DNA from: Phytoseiulus persimilis
Taxonomy: Eukaryota; Arthropoda; Arachnida; Mesostigmata; Phytoseiidae
Assembly: GCA_037576195.1 (NCBI GenBank)
Contig: CM075103.1
Span: 9,796,001 to 9,860,000, forward strand
DNA length: 64,000 nucleotides
Direction: 5' to 3'
Part shown: positions 22,601 through 35,800 of the stretch, piece after piece
Position numbering within the stretch: the stretch's first letter is position 1
How the letters are laid out: each line of letters begins with the position of its first letter
Translations under genes and position numbers: made by a program
Notes under the pieces: model-generated
Databases searched by the model: none
Told to the model about the DNA's origin: nothing
Seen by the model: the letters and a program-made list of their open reading frames with translations, nothing else

Positions 22601-25192
22601 GGCGCTCATCTCCGACATCTCCTTCAGTTGAATTCAGTTCAACGCACGAGCGGAACGAGTTCCGGAAGGAGCCCGCTCAATCATTTCGAGTAGCCGGGGG
22701 CTCGACAGGAGTTATTCCGGAAGACTTCCAGCAATCTACGCGAGACATATGCTCCCACGGAATCCGATGCACTCGCCAAACCGGAGACGACGACAATACA
22801 ACGTCCTACCCCCGGATATCAGTCGCCGACGGCACCATCGTAGACCTCGATATCTGCCGATTGAAATAATCTCGGGGCTGCCACTCGCTTTCGAACGCTC
22901 GATCAAAGACGAAATTCCAGATACTCTGGAAACCCTGCTTCGTGCTCAAGTGGGTAACATTGTCGGACATGCAATGAGGGCGAAGGTAATCGATCCGGTC
23001 ACGGACGAGCCCTTCCAGCACTCGGCGCAACCGCACTCCTTCCCATCCGTTGAAGATCGCCCACGATTCCAGGCAGGCAGACAGGATTCTGCTGAAAGAC
23101 AGCGCTTGTGGAAAGTGCCTGCCACGAAGAACCGAGATTTTCGAACTCCACTTGAGGGCAGGAGTGCCTTCTCCGGTTGCGTCCCGATCGTCACATCAAA
23201 AGACCCGCTGTTCCGTAACCCTCTCACCCAGGAGAGAGGATATTCGGAACAACTGGGAGGTTTTCCATCGGTTGGAGCTCGAGCACGCCGCAGTCGTGTT
23301 CTGTGCGAGATTCGTACGCGGGACATCGGATGTGAACGGTCGGGTAGTTGCCTTGTTCCAAGGTAGACAGCCGGCTTGTTGTTGTATATTGACGACACCT
23401 CCGTTCAGCGTGTCCTCGAATCCTGGAGGGGCCGATGGGTCCTCGGCTAGACCTGGATCACCGACAGTTTCGCTCGGTGAGGATTTCCGTCAAGCTCCGG
23501 GAGGTGGAAGCGGGATCCGGTCCTTGAGAGATCTCTCAGAGTTGGGGAAGAGAACTCGTTGGGACGAACAGACAGGTGCAGGTGGCCGTTTTCCGCTGAC
23601 ACATCCTCTCCTCTGGAGCGAAAAATACGTGATTGAGATTTCTGCGCCTCAAAAGTGGGACCTGCGTCGACGCGCTGCCGGCCTCGTTGGAGGTCTGCTG
23701 TTAACTCAGAGATTTCCTCCAGGACTCCGAGATCCTGTATCGTCCCTTCTCGCTCCTGAAATATCGATCTCGTCCAACCGCCTGGAGCTTCGAGCATTCT
23801 ATTGACGGCAGTCGGAAGATGTCAAGGGTGGAGTTCGTTTCCCGATCAAAAGTAGAGGGGAGGTGAGCAAACTCCTCGGACAAGTCACGAGCCGAGGCCA
23901 AGGAACCAAAATTGATGATCTCATCTTTCATTCACCACAATTCGATTCCCCCGGATTAACGCGACAACTTTCTCCAATCCGTGATCGTTCCCGCGCATCC
24001 GGGTGAGAGCATCAGAGGGAGACGGTTCGACGTTCCAAACGAACTTCCATGAGGGAGCTGGAGTGTCGATCAATCGGACTCGACGGCCCCGGGGCTGCGG
24101 ATAACGCCGCTCATTCGTCAGATTATTTGGGAAATCCTCCCAAACCTTGAGATTCGTTTGGCTTATGGCAATTATCCCGTCCGACGCAGGAGTGTCGAAT
24201 CAGCTTCCTCAGATCCGGGTTCCGAGGATTCGAGACTAACGAGATGGGCTGCGGTCAAGCTCTGTGTTGTCGTCCGCGCAACGGTCCTTGATGTTTCTCG
24301 CGATGTTTTCGTCACGGCCAATATCATTGTCGTCCTTGTTAGACCCGCGTTCGCCGGCAACTCGATTGTTCTTCATGTTATATACCCGTGGCTTCTTCCA
24401 GGGAACGGCTAACTATCTTGCTGCTGCTGTCCTCAACGACGTCGTCGCTGTCGTTGTTGGGATCTCTCCCGTGGGTTCTTGTTTTCGCTGTCGGTGCTTC
24501 CAAAGATGCAAAGTCGATTACTTCCGTTCGTTGCTGCCACTGTCACATTTGGCCAGGCCAGCGGCGTCTCTTCGAAAGTGACAGAGTCAGGGAGCGCCGT
24601 CGTCAGCGGGTGTATGTGCCACCCAAGTGTCGTCCCTCCCCCGTCTGTTAGATTAGACCACTTGGCAGCAAAAAAATTGCTACGTGCCCCAAGTCCCGTT
24701 TTTGTCTGAGAAACGTGAGGCGAAAGGAGCACCCGCAAGTTCTGGAGGCTCCCGCGTCTTATTCGTCGTCGGACGGACCAGCTCCCCGGCTAAGCTCCGG
24801 GCGGTCGGTTGTTGCCCAGCAGACTGCAACTCAGAGAAGCAGCCATTACGTTTGCGGCAACGGTGTAGGCCAGCCAATAGAGTGGAATAATGCATGGCCA
24901 ACAACAGTGACTGCTTTCGACAGCAGCGCTTCGGGAAGGAAACGCATAAATAAGTCAGCAAATAACATCTCTGGCCGACTGACGCTTCGAACCTGGAGCG
25001 ATAGAGATGACATTTGCACTCCCGCTGAGGACAAGTCAGCAATGCCGACTTCGTTACCACCTTGCAAGCACCACCGGACTCATACACGAATGCTGGCTGG
25101 AATTTGCACTCGACTTCCCGCGTGAGCGGCTCAGTCCGAGTAGACGGCATCTCAGAAACATCTACGAGCGCGGTGCTACGAGAATAGAGCTG
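19646..25192. other. No supported gene; long chance-like frames
   Basis: Long but motif-free frames occur here: 21059-21922 on the minus strand, and 22749-23366 and 23050-23805 on the plus strand. They overlap one another, are Arg/Ser/Pro-rich and often lack an ATG start. I treat them as open by chance in GC-rich DNA. Confidence 0.35.
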
Positions 25193-25302
25193 AGAGTCCG
25201 TAAGAGAGAGAAAGAAAGAAAGAGGGGAGAAAGAGAGAAGGAGAGAGAAAGAAGAAAGAGGGGAGAAAGAGAGAAGGAGAGAGAAAGGGAAGAAGGGGAA
25301 TA
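25193..25302. repeat. Polypurine tract with 36-bp tandem repeat
   Basis: About 110 bases of almost pure A and G on the plus strand. Two near-identical 36-bp units, each starting GAAAGAGGGG, occupy 25218-25253 and 25254-25289 and are followed by a decayed third copy. The strand asymmetry gives a Phe/Ser/Leu-rich low-complexity translation on the minus strand, which is not a gene. Confidence 0.8.
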
Positions 25303-25310
25303 AGAACAAA

Positions 25311-25988
25311 ATGTCGTCTCCAGCAGAAGAGCTATTTGATCAGGATTATCACGGATATCTGTTCCACTGGCAAGACTTCATTACGGGATCCATTCATCGA
25401 TATTGTGGTGTGTGGCCCGTTGGGGAGCGCGGGAAAGTCCTCTGAGCGGAATATTTGTTGGGCCAAGTATTCAATAACAACGTGTCCAAAACACCTCTCC
25501 CGTTTTGGGAATCGACCCGTTGGACCAACGTTGTCGTCTTCTGCTCTCGGTCTGCCTTCATTCCTCGGGTCTAACTTTGTGGTTGCCTTTTCGAGCTTCT
25601 TCAACGAGCGACCGAAGCGAGTGTTCCTTCGGCGTCGAGCATGACCCACCTGGGTCGATACTTGTTTGGGTTCTCATCAAGTCAGTTCTCCAACCGCCTG
25701 CCTAGCGAGCGTACAGATATTGGGCGTTTGAGCGATGCAGCTCCATGATTCACCGCAAATCGATTCCACGCGCTCCTCTGTGAACTGGGCAGCTAATGGG
25801 ACTCCATGAATTTCCATAGCTCACGCTCAACTTCTCCTCAGTCGGATGGCTCAATGTCATCAGGTGCCTCCGATGTCCGTCCAAAACCTGCGGGGAGCAA
25901 ACGCCCGGTTGTACGAAGTTCAACACGAAACATTGTCATACGGGTCATTCCCCGCTCACAAATATCCATCTCTCTCGATATTGAATGA
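25311..25988 (+). CDS. Possible small two-exon gene
   Basis: An ATG at 25311 in good context (aacaaaATG) opens a 44-codon frame starting MSSPAEELFDQDYHGY. A donor (GTGTGT) at about 25410 and a pyrimidine-rich acceptor (cttctcctcag) ending at 25836 could join it to a last exon ending near 25984-25988. That exon is open in two frames, one Ser/Arg-rich and one Cys-rich. The phase-1 join picks the Cys-rich frame. Very tentative, and no family is recognised. Confidence 0.2.
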
Positions 25989-28900
25989 CTGATCCCAGAT
26001 GTTCGGTGGAGTCCGCGGAGAACGATCTCGCTTCGATGAAACTCGTTGGCTCTTTGATTTCATCGGGAACGTTTCTCAGAGTTGAAGTCTGCACCGAATG
26101 CGTTGACGAGAATCAGCTTCGGACATTCGATTACCGATAACGAACTCAGCGTTTCGAGTGGCGGTGGCCGCGGCAGAGGCGACGTCTCCAGTAACGATGA
26201 GATTACCCTCTATACATAGAGAGAAAGAGGATCTCCCAATGAGAGGGAACGACGCTCAAGGAACTGTGGTGTTCTTTCTAGAGTTCTCTCCCACTGACTG
26301 TGAAGTTAGACCTTTCCACCGAAGAGCGCGACTGGCGTCACAAGGTGTGCCGAGCTAGATCTCGAGTCGTGCAGCACGTCCCCCGATCCAGTCATCCGTC
26401 TGCTAAATCTCGCATTGATACATCGCACATCGCATGGGCGGTAGAACCTGCGTTCCGGTCCTCATCGTTCGTGTTTAGAATCCGACTCTCGGTCGTATTT
26501 CGAGAGCTCATTTTCTCGCTGTCATGGCTTATTCAAATCGGAAGATCATTAGACTGTGGGAAACTGTTGCGGTGGCTCCTCGTTGGCATCTTCGACAGGA
26601 TCTATTCTCGTTGTAATTCAGACCAGACCTACAAAATACGGCGAACGGGGCTCGGCGAACGCAATGAGAGCTGCAGTCCTGCCATAAGTCCTGAGCGGGG
26701 AGGCCGGTCGAGAGACCTTTCGAAGAGAGCCCGAGAACTTGAACGGAGTTGACTCACATAGGTAGTCTAATGTTGCCAGCTAATCAGTATCGGTACTGAA
26801 GCTCTGAGGCTTCTTCAAGGTAAAAATCGATTCAATTTACCGACTGACCATCGTCCGTGATTGGAGCGTTCCATCTCGTTTTACAATGAACGTGATGATT
26901 GCCGTCTTGTTTATCCTCTGCGTGGATGAGCGACGAAGCAACTGACTCAGTAGTTGACTCCTAACAGAATGACCGGATGTAAGCTTGTTTTTTCCTCCTT
27001 CGAACGCGACGCCACGAACCACGGCCACGTCAAAGCAGTTCAGCACACAAGTCCCGCTCTCTGCGACTTATTATTTGCCGTCTTGGCCGTGCGTCCTCGG
27101 GAACGGTTTGATCGATGGCCCTCTACGATAACTCGACCAGACAAGTATCGGCTTGATGCACCGGAACACGTTCGAGAGAAACCAACGGGCACTCGCAAAA
27201 AAACTGTTCTTCGAGAGAACTGATGTTCGAACCGCCCTGAGATGGAACTTCTCACAGGGACGTGTTGGAACACGTTATGGCCCCGCACATTCCGTGTGCA
27301 GTCTTCCCCCCGCGCGAAACTCCCAGCGGACTATGTTCGTCCATGGATGCATAATCCTCGTTGAAATTTATTGGCGGTTCGATAGGTTGTGAGGGAAAAA
27401 CTGTATCGAACCTGAGCTCCGACTCCGAAGAGAGAGAGGTCCGTTGTCGTGTCAAGTCATTGGTCAGGGGGCATCGTTTAAGGGTTTCACATATTGTTTT
27501 CCGGGGGCATTGACTGAATACACCGGGGTGCGGCGCCGTCGTTCCGAACTGTAGCAATCGGTGGTTTGAACTGTGGTCGAAACTCTCAAGATTCCCCAAA
27601 CGGGCCGCGGAAAATTGTCCCATCAGAGCACAGCAGAACAAGCGTCCGGACTTGATGAGGACGCGGCCAGCTGTCGGGTTCACGACAAAGCATACTCGTG
27701 GAAGCGGAGCGGTCTTATCGCTTCGTTGAGCGGGTTCGATGTCTCCTTAACGAAAAACGAGAAAAAAATCCGATGACGAGGCGCTACCTGAAGAGTGCAG
27801 TTGTTTCGAACGACTATTCTCGACTCGAGGCCTCGTCTCGACCTGATCCGCCTCTGCGGGCCCTGAACATCAGAGAGTTAGTCTGAACTCGAAGCATTTC
27901 TCGAGCGCACCGAGCTCGTCCTACGATTAGGGTTCAAGACGAGTGGTATCAACAGGTAAATCTGGGCCCGAGACGCGTGAAGGAGCGAATCCCCTCTGAT
28001 TCCGCGGGGTTCGAGTGTCGGAGAATTCCCTCGCGCGGAAACTCGAGACGGCGTTGAGGAATCTCGAAAAAAGCGCCCAGCTCCCAACATGCTGGCTGGA
28101 TGCGTCGAATTTCACCCATGATTCCTGTCGTGTATCCGCTTCAGTACTGGGGAGCTGAGTGAGTCGCGCGCTAGTTCAGCGGAAAGTCACGTCGAAGTCG
28201 ATTTCCCGCGCGAATTGGTCGGCTGCACAAGTCAGAACTCTGTTCGGCCAACCGGCCAGCGCCAATCGGCCTCGCGCTCCAACTTGGTATGGCTACCTTT
28301 CACTCTCAGACCGAAACAACCTTAGTGGAGCAGAAAGCGGAGAAGCAAACTGTGAACACATAGAGCAAAGAAAACATCTGCATGCATGACATACTCATGA
28401 CCTCCGGGACGGTGCTCAGGCGACATTTAGAGACATCCGGCAAACGGCAGCCGCCGGAGCAGTAATTACTTTCGCAGGAAGATTCTCCCCTCGTTCCCCG
28501 GCTGTTCCCGGAACAGACTGTTTCTTTTTCCCCCTCGCCCGGTCCGGTTTCCGATTAGAATTACGGGGGATGAGAAATTTTGATTATCCCGCGCCAGCGC
28601 GGAACTTTACCCGCTCCCTGTTGTTCCCGCTCCCCCGCAGTCGAGAATCCAGTTGGGAGCTTCTGAGGAGGTTTTATGCCGGAGTTCGAAGACGCTCGAG
28701 TTGATTCCGAGGAGAGAGCTTGAACGCGTTCTCATCACTCGGATGCAGTTCTACTCGGCCGGAATCCCATTTCAGGATGGATTTCGCCTCCGGCATGAAT
28801 CTTCGAATGCGTTGAATCGGTTGTTTCTGGTTGGCCACTCGGGCGATCGTTTGCGTAGACCGAGAGGTGACAGCTCGAACGCCACCAGAGACTGCGTCTA

Positions 28901-31900
28901 TCCCGGAACTGAACCTGTGTCCCTCTCAGACGCCAAGGACGGTGCTCCGCCCCCCAAGGAGCCCCATGAGCGATGGGCCCCGGGACCTCGAAGCGCTGAG
29001 ATTTTTTTTTTAACGTTTTCAGCGTTTCATGCGGTTAGACTCGACCCGAGGCCGTACCTCCGCGGTTTCATCTGGAGCTCGATGAGCTCAGAGCGGAAGC
29101 TCAATCGGACAGGTTCACGTCGTGAGAACGTACTAAACTGAGGCTTAACAAAGAATCCGTTGAGCCGAGGAGCGGCGACAGGATCCCGGCTCGATAGACT
29201 TGGCTGTCACGTTTTGCCGAGTCACTTCCGCTTCCGTAGGGAAGCATCGAGGGATCGGAATGTAATCCATCCAGTGACTAAGACGGAGGACGAAGAGTTT
29301 CGGTGTTCTCCGAGACGCAGTTCTCGGACCGGGTATTTTCTTGTTGGTTCCCTTCAAACGCTGAGCGCGATGTCCCGGAAGCTTTCCTTCGAGAGTCAAG
29401 CGCCACTTCCTCTTCCGTTTTGCACATGCGACGAAGCCCCACCTCCCCCGAGTTCCGACTCGAGGACGATCTCTTCTCCCGCTCTTTGAAATGGGAGCGT
29501 GAGACGCACGATACTAGATTCCCTGCCCGCATGGCGACAAGCGAGACACAAAGCGACGAGGTCGGAGTCCGATATATCGACATAAATGGGCGGACAGGCA
29601 GGTGAACGGGCCAACCTGAGGCGTTTCACAAACAGAACAGACGGGCGCGACTTTCTTGTGTGCCGTTTCCCTCGGAGCGAGAATACCCATCCGTGGGTGT
29701 AAAGCCCGAAACCGATCCAATGGGAACGGAATCTCTGATCGATGATGTTAGTGAAACTTTCTGTTCGGCTCAGAGTTGACTCCGTTCCCTCATGATGCGC
29801 ACAGCTGACCCGCTTCCCATGGGCGGGGTTTTATCCAACACTCTGGTTGTATGCACGTCATATATCTGGAAGTCTGACGAGGAAGCATGAGGTTCCGATG
29901 GGTTTTCAACTCTTTCTGAAAACTAGTGAGCTCAGCTCACATATCAGACCCGTCCCGGTGTTTTCCGTGCAATGATTCGTGAGACAAGCACGGAACCGGG
30001 TAATCACAAGCTTCAGAAGGTATAGGCCAGCTGTAGTGGAGTTCTCTGGTCCTCACAGAGAGCCCTTCCGATGCGATCGCGATGAACACTCGGAACAATA
30101 GCTTTTCGAAACCACTCGAAATGAGACCAGGCTCCGCTTGACTCGAAAGCCTGTTCGCTCCGGGTGCGACGTTACCGGGAACGTGTTCGTCGCAGTGACA
30201 AATCTGCTTAAGAGAAAAGCGTGAAACAGAAAAGCTAGAGAGCGGTTGGGCGTCGAAGCAGATGAAACGACTCCCTCAGCGGTCACAGAGGAGACTTAGC
30301 GCGAGAAAGGACGACGCAAACGAACGGGTAGTTGCTGCGAGGCCGTGAATTCATTACAGCCTCGTCGTCGATTCGAATGTATTGAAGACGAAGTCCCTGT
30401 AGGCGACTCCGGGCCCCTCCACCGACCGACAGGCCGAGTCTCCGAACGACCGACTGACTCATCTACCTCTGTGTTCCCAGGGACCATCGACGCAGTGGGG
30501 ACTCACGGGAGAGATAGACCCAACTCATCGTCGTAAACAATCACATGCGGACAAATGAAAGACTGAGCGCGACGGACTTCGCCGCGCTCGGCTCCTGCTT
30601 AATTGGTTTTTGCTGTTTGTTTTCATCCACCGAACGTGCGATGCTCGCAGCAATCTTCCCGGCCAGCCTGCGAATTTCTGCGGCTCGTTGGTAGGAGGCG
30701 CTACGTAAATAAAAGCTCCTACGCTCGTTCTAATAACAAGCCTGCTGCCATCGCTGTCGCCGTTGTTGCTTCCGTTGGGAATGAGATTTTCCTCCGCGAA
30801 AACGAAGGATTTCGCGCCTTCCGTAGGAACGCCTTCCTTGATGCGACGTTCGCTGCGGCACCGGCGTCGATGTCACCGGGTGACGTATTCTGAGAAGCTC
30901 CGGCACTCAGACTTGAGTTGCATCCTGCCTGCCGCATCTAAAACTACGAGAGGCCGAGGGACCAAGTGACTCTGAGGAGGAAGGAACAGGGAAGATTCTT
31001 GCGGGATGGAGTTATCGGGAGGGAACACAGTGCATGTCTTGACGCACTCTACATCATATTCGATGCAACAAAGTGATTTTCAATCGATATCGCTCCACCT
31101 ACCGGGCGCTCGGATCCTGATCTTGCTCCAGAGAGCTGATCGGGCGTTTGAGTTCAGTGAGGTGAGGCGTTGCATCGGTTAAGCGGTGGACGGGAATCGG
31201 GGCTTGAGAAGATCCGATCGTGACAGAGCTCTGAGCGTCGGTCGCAAGCTGGTCGCGCTCATCCCCTTTAATCCCCTTGTTTCGGTGTCCCGACTCCTAA
31301 ACTGTCGACGGAGCCCCGGGCGCTCGTCCGAGCTCCAATCGAACCACTCGACTCATTTCATCGTTTCCGCGTGTACAGCTCCACTTCTCGCACGGCTACG
31401 AACGAAATCAGCGGACGCTACTGAACGTCTCGCGTCAGCTCACGCGGCCGCGCACATTCGATCAATATGTAATCATTCGGGCCGATCCACGGCCTTGCAC
31501 CACGGTGAGCTAGTCCTCTCGTTCCGGGACGGGCAGCCGGAGCCCTAAGTGCTGTTTCCATTCATCGGGATTCTCACCGTCGTCTCCGCTTGCCATCATC
31601 GCAGACTGGAAGCGTCAAATCCGTTTTCTGTCCCCGAGCGAGTTGAGTTCTGCTCGTTCCTGACACGAGACGCTTAATCCCACGCTGGAACCTCCTCAGA
31701 AACCTCAACATGGTTGAGCATTCATGACCGTTTCGAACAGTAAACACCCCGCGGTGAACGAACAAACGCTCTCCGGGCCCGCGGGGTTGGAGATGCGGCG
31801 AGGCACAGAGCTTCATCAAAGGTTCGTCGCGTGGCCACACAAAACTCCAAGCCTCCAGCTATCGAGTCAGCGGGCAAACTCCCTCCCTGGCGCGCTCTCA

Positions 31901-32864
31901 GTGACGGTGCCGCCAGGCCTCAATGTCTCCGGGAGCTCTTCTTATTAGTAGCAGTCGACTGTGGAGATTGACGCGCGAGCGGGGTGAGAGCGGGATAACA
32001 ATCTCTCCGCACAGTCGGTCGCGTAATCCTCGGTCGGGCTCGGCCAGTGCTCGAACTGTGCCGGCGCTTGTCATCAGCTTCGCCGTGCCCCGGGCGATTC
32101 TTGTTGTGCGCAACCGACGAAAACCCCCGTCTCCCGCAGAATACGAAAAACGATGACTGGATACGATCGATACCAGTTTCCGATTTGGAAGCGGCGACAC
32201 GAAAAGATCACACGCCAGGCCAATGGAGCCCGTTCCGGCTGCCGAGCCGCCGCGAAAGTGTGGCCACGTTTTCGCACGAACCGAGAGCTCCGCATGGGGC
32301 TATGGCTCGTAAAAATCCGAGCTTCAGTTGTGATCGCGCTCAACCGTCCTTGTTCGGGATAGGTCTCGAAAGGGCTAAAGATAGTTTCGGGAAGTCAATG
32401 GACGTCCACTGAGCCGAGACGGAGCCTGAACTTCGGCAGCTGTTGCACTCGATTCCCGCCCCGGGCTCTGTTTTAGATCGGTGGCCAACCACCTGCTGGG
32501 GATATCGAGCGTGCCCCTGCGGCGCTGGCCATCCCTGGGGAAGCTGCTCTTCATTAGTCAGAGGAGGAAGTGCGACAGCTGCATTCGCTTCGTGCTGAAT
32601 TTGTTTCGGAGGGGATGAATGGAGCAATCCTACACTGGGGACGGAAATCGCGTCTCTTCGGGCGTTTGGTGATCGTCGATTGGACGCTCGGCCAACCAAC
32701 AGACGACGACATCTCCGATCGGCGACATGGTCGAGTGGTCCAAGAGGTCCGCACACCGGGTTGGGATTTCCTTGTGATGCCGCAGCCATGTGGATTCAAG
32801 TGTGGTGCACGGAGCATCGCTCGAGATCGCGGCTGTTTGACCACGGCTCGCAGGCCCCTCTCCG
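25989..32864. other. No supported gene
   Basis: Nearly 7 kb with no conserved protein motif, convincing exon or RNA gene on either strand. It may be intergenic, or intron of a gene whose exons I cannot recognise. Confidence 0.4.
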
Positions 32865-35800
32865 ATGAAGAAAATATTCAAGAAGCTCCTCTTTGGTACT
32901 CAGAACAGACCCAGGGAGCCCGAGCCAACGAAATTCAGGCCGAAAAGGTCGCTGCAAAATGGCCGGCTCGGTGAAACATGTTCGGAGCGACGAAATCGCT
33001 CAGTGGACTACGCCATCTTTGTATTCCTCCCATCCGTCCCTTCGGGAAGATAGTTGGAGGAGTGTCTGATTTCTTTGAGGTTCCGTGACAACAATGCGTT
33101 GTTCATCGAATCATCCATCAATCCACCTATATATCTATGGATGTAAACTAATTATTAATTCCTGAACGTCACAGCTCCTAAGATGAGCATGAGCTAGCGG
33201 AAATATTCCTTCCTGGGATGGTTCATTCGTGGGCAAGGGTGGGTTATGCTCGACGGACGTAACTCGACCCATGATCTCAACGTGTTGATTTGATTTCGCA
33301 GAAGACTACATTCCGGTTATCTACGCTTCGTCTCATGCACCTCCGTCGAGAAGGCCTTTCAGAAACACGAGGATTCGTCGGAGAAGGTTTCTGGACAACG
33401 ACTACGTAGATCTCGAGAGCGTGAGTGAATTCGTTGCAGCCACTTTTCCCCTAGGATTTCGGAAGCATGCTGTTTTGATTCTGCTCCGACTCGGTTGAGC
33501 TTGAGAGGAATACAAAACAAGGGTTTCAATCTCTGCCTGATATCATTCCCCCGAGATTGTGATTCGTCGAAGCTCTGTGCTAACAAACGAAGCAGCTCGT
33601 CGACATGGGCAATCTGGTGGCAAATGACTCGAGCGAGAGTTCCGAGATTCCGTATGAGGCCAGCGAACTCGTGTGCTTTGGCTGCCCGTCGCGCGAGTGA
33701 CGACGAGAGAACTCATCAAGAAAGTTTGTGGACCTCGATACTTTTGGCTTGCGTGACCTTCGGTCTTCCTTTCTCATTTTCTTCCCCAATAAGCATCCAT
33801 GATGAGAACTCAATTTTCGCATTGTACCGCTGCTGATAGGAGCGACTCGGTCCCGACTCTCGAGAAGTTTCGCGGTCAAAACGCTCACTGTTTCGAGCTC
33901 GACGAATCTTTGAAGAAGAGACCGCAGCTAGCACGACTCAGAGCCGCAACTTACATGCTCTCGCGGAGAGGAGTCCGAGAACAGATCAGAGAAATGATCT
34001 CAGTTTCAAGCTTGAGTGGATCGTGAATCAGGGAATGAGTTTCCGGGAGGGCATGCATTACCATTTGTCTTTCTTGGCTTTTCCCTCGCTCAGGTTTTAT
34101 AGACGAACTCTGCTTCGCCTTGCTTCGTTGCCGAACACGGGCTGGTCGTGGTGCGCACGGCCACTCGCCCGAGTCAGTTTATTTGAGTGCCTGGAAAGAG
34201 TTGCTGAAAAGAGTTCCGACAGAGCTGAAAGATCACTTCGATTCGCGACCCCTGAAGCCACACAAAAGATGATAGTCGTCGCTCCTTGTCGGAACTCCCT
34301 TCTCCCTGAGGAGTCAACATACGGGAGGCTTGCGTTTTGTTCTGATCTGCGAAGGGGTTGCGATCGAAACAAGGAGACGGAGTCGGAATGATCCAGCACG
34401 GACCGGATTTCGACTTGACGAAGGCGCAAAAGAATCCATATTCAATCTGAGGGACAACTCAATGCTCGTAGCAGGAGGGCGACGACCGAAGCTTCGAGAA
34501 TTTATTACCGGTGCTCGTATTCGTTACTCGTCCAATCGCCCCCATCAGTAGAGGTCGGAAGCGGAAAACTGCACCAAGGTCGTGACTTTTCTTCACCCCC
34601 GAAATCAGTTTTCGTCTTTGAAGTGGATCTTGATGCTCTTCCGAACGTGTTCAGCTGCAGATGAGCTGCCGAAGGGGAACGCTGCAATCGCCGCTAACGA
34701 GGAATCAAACCTGCGACAAGCTTCGGAGTCGTCAGGCACAAAATTCGGTTATTTTGTGTTACGCGGGGGACACCTCACTTGAATTTGACCGAAGTGTTTG
34801 TTGATATGCGGTTTGGTAACTCCATGTGAGTTTGTCAACCGGTTCTTGAAATGTTTTTGAGCGATCAACGGTTCCAGTTGTCGTGAATGAAGCGTTGGAT
34901 AACTTTGGGGGAGTGAAAGCCATGCCGCTGACAAAGTTCATCAACCCTGTCTGGAACAACCTTGAGACCACTTCCCCCGAACAGAAGTCTTTCTCGCTAC
35001 CTACCGCGAGCTTCGGAGCCGGAGCTTCCAGAAACAAACAACGATTCGGTGGCGCGGACCGCGTCTTGTTCGACTGATTGATTTATTCATCAATCGGAGA
35101 CGTGTGATTCCATCTGGGATATCAGGTGTCGTTGCCGGAAGACTGTGACTCAATATGGACTTCGTGGCATACCTCGTTGACGACCTGGGGAGGTTCGTCC
35201 TCAACGGGACCTTGTTCCTCATTGGAGCTCGCATCATCTACTGGATAGTTACAGCTGTGTGGCTGATTATCACCATCAGTGAGCTCGCGGCCGCCAGTGA
35301 AAGATTGGAAACTCGTACTAGGATCTCTTGGCAGCGGCACGAATTCGTTGAGCCGCGGTGGAGGTGATGCGGTCGCAGTGAGGTAGAATCGGAAGCTGCG
35401 GAAGGGAGCTGTGATCTGTAACGTGCATTCGGTCTCGGGAGAGGGATCGATGGATCCCATTGACGAGCTGGCAGTGTTCAAGGCGATTCCGGGGCGCGAT
35501 TGTCGTCAGGGGAAATCTCTCCGTCATCCTCATGGCACCGGAGTGCCAGTGATAAGTTCGGATTGGTCGGACCGGCATTTGCTATACCAGAGTTCGAGGC
35601 TCACTGATTTAACGGTTTGCCACTGGGCAAACTGTGCAAAATCCGGAGCCAGAACCTGGCGTGATACGAGGCAGATAGGAAACACCTTCGGAAAATGGAC
35701 TCCGGAAAATCGCGAGAGTCTTTTCGCCGTGGCCCGCGCTCTGCGAATCCTCGGCTCCGCAACTCTCGCCAAAGCTCATCCCGTTCAGAATATTCTCTGA

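Noticed and set aside
22749..23805. Two overlapping plus-strand frames of 205 and 251 codons
   Set aside because: They overlap in different frames, begin at non-ATG or weak starts, are rich in Arg, Ser and Pro, and show no domain.
24680..25309. 209-codon minus-strand frame with a hydrophobic Phe/Leu/Ser start like a signal peptide
   Set aside because: The hydrophobic part is only the translation of the polypurine repeat and the start codon is TTG.
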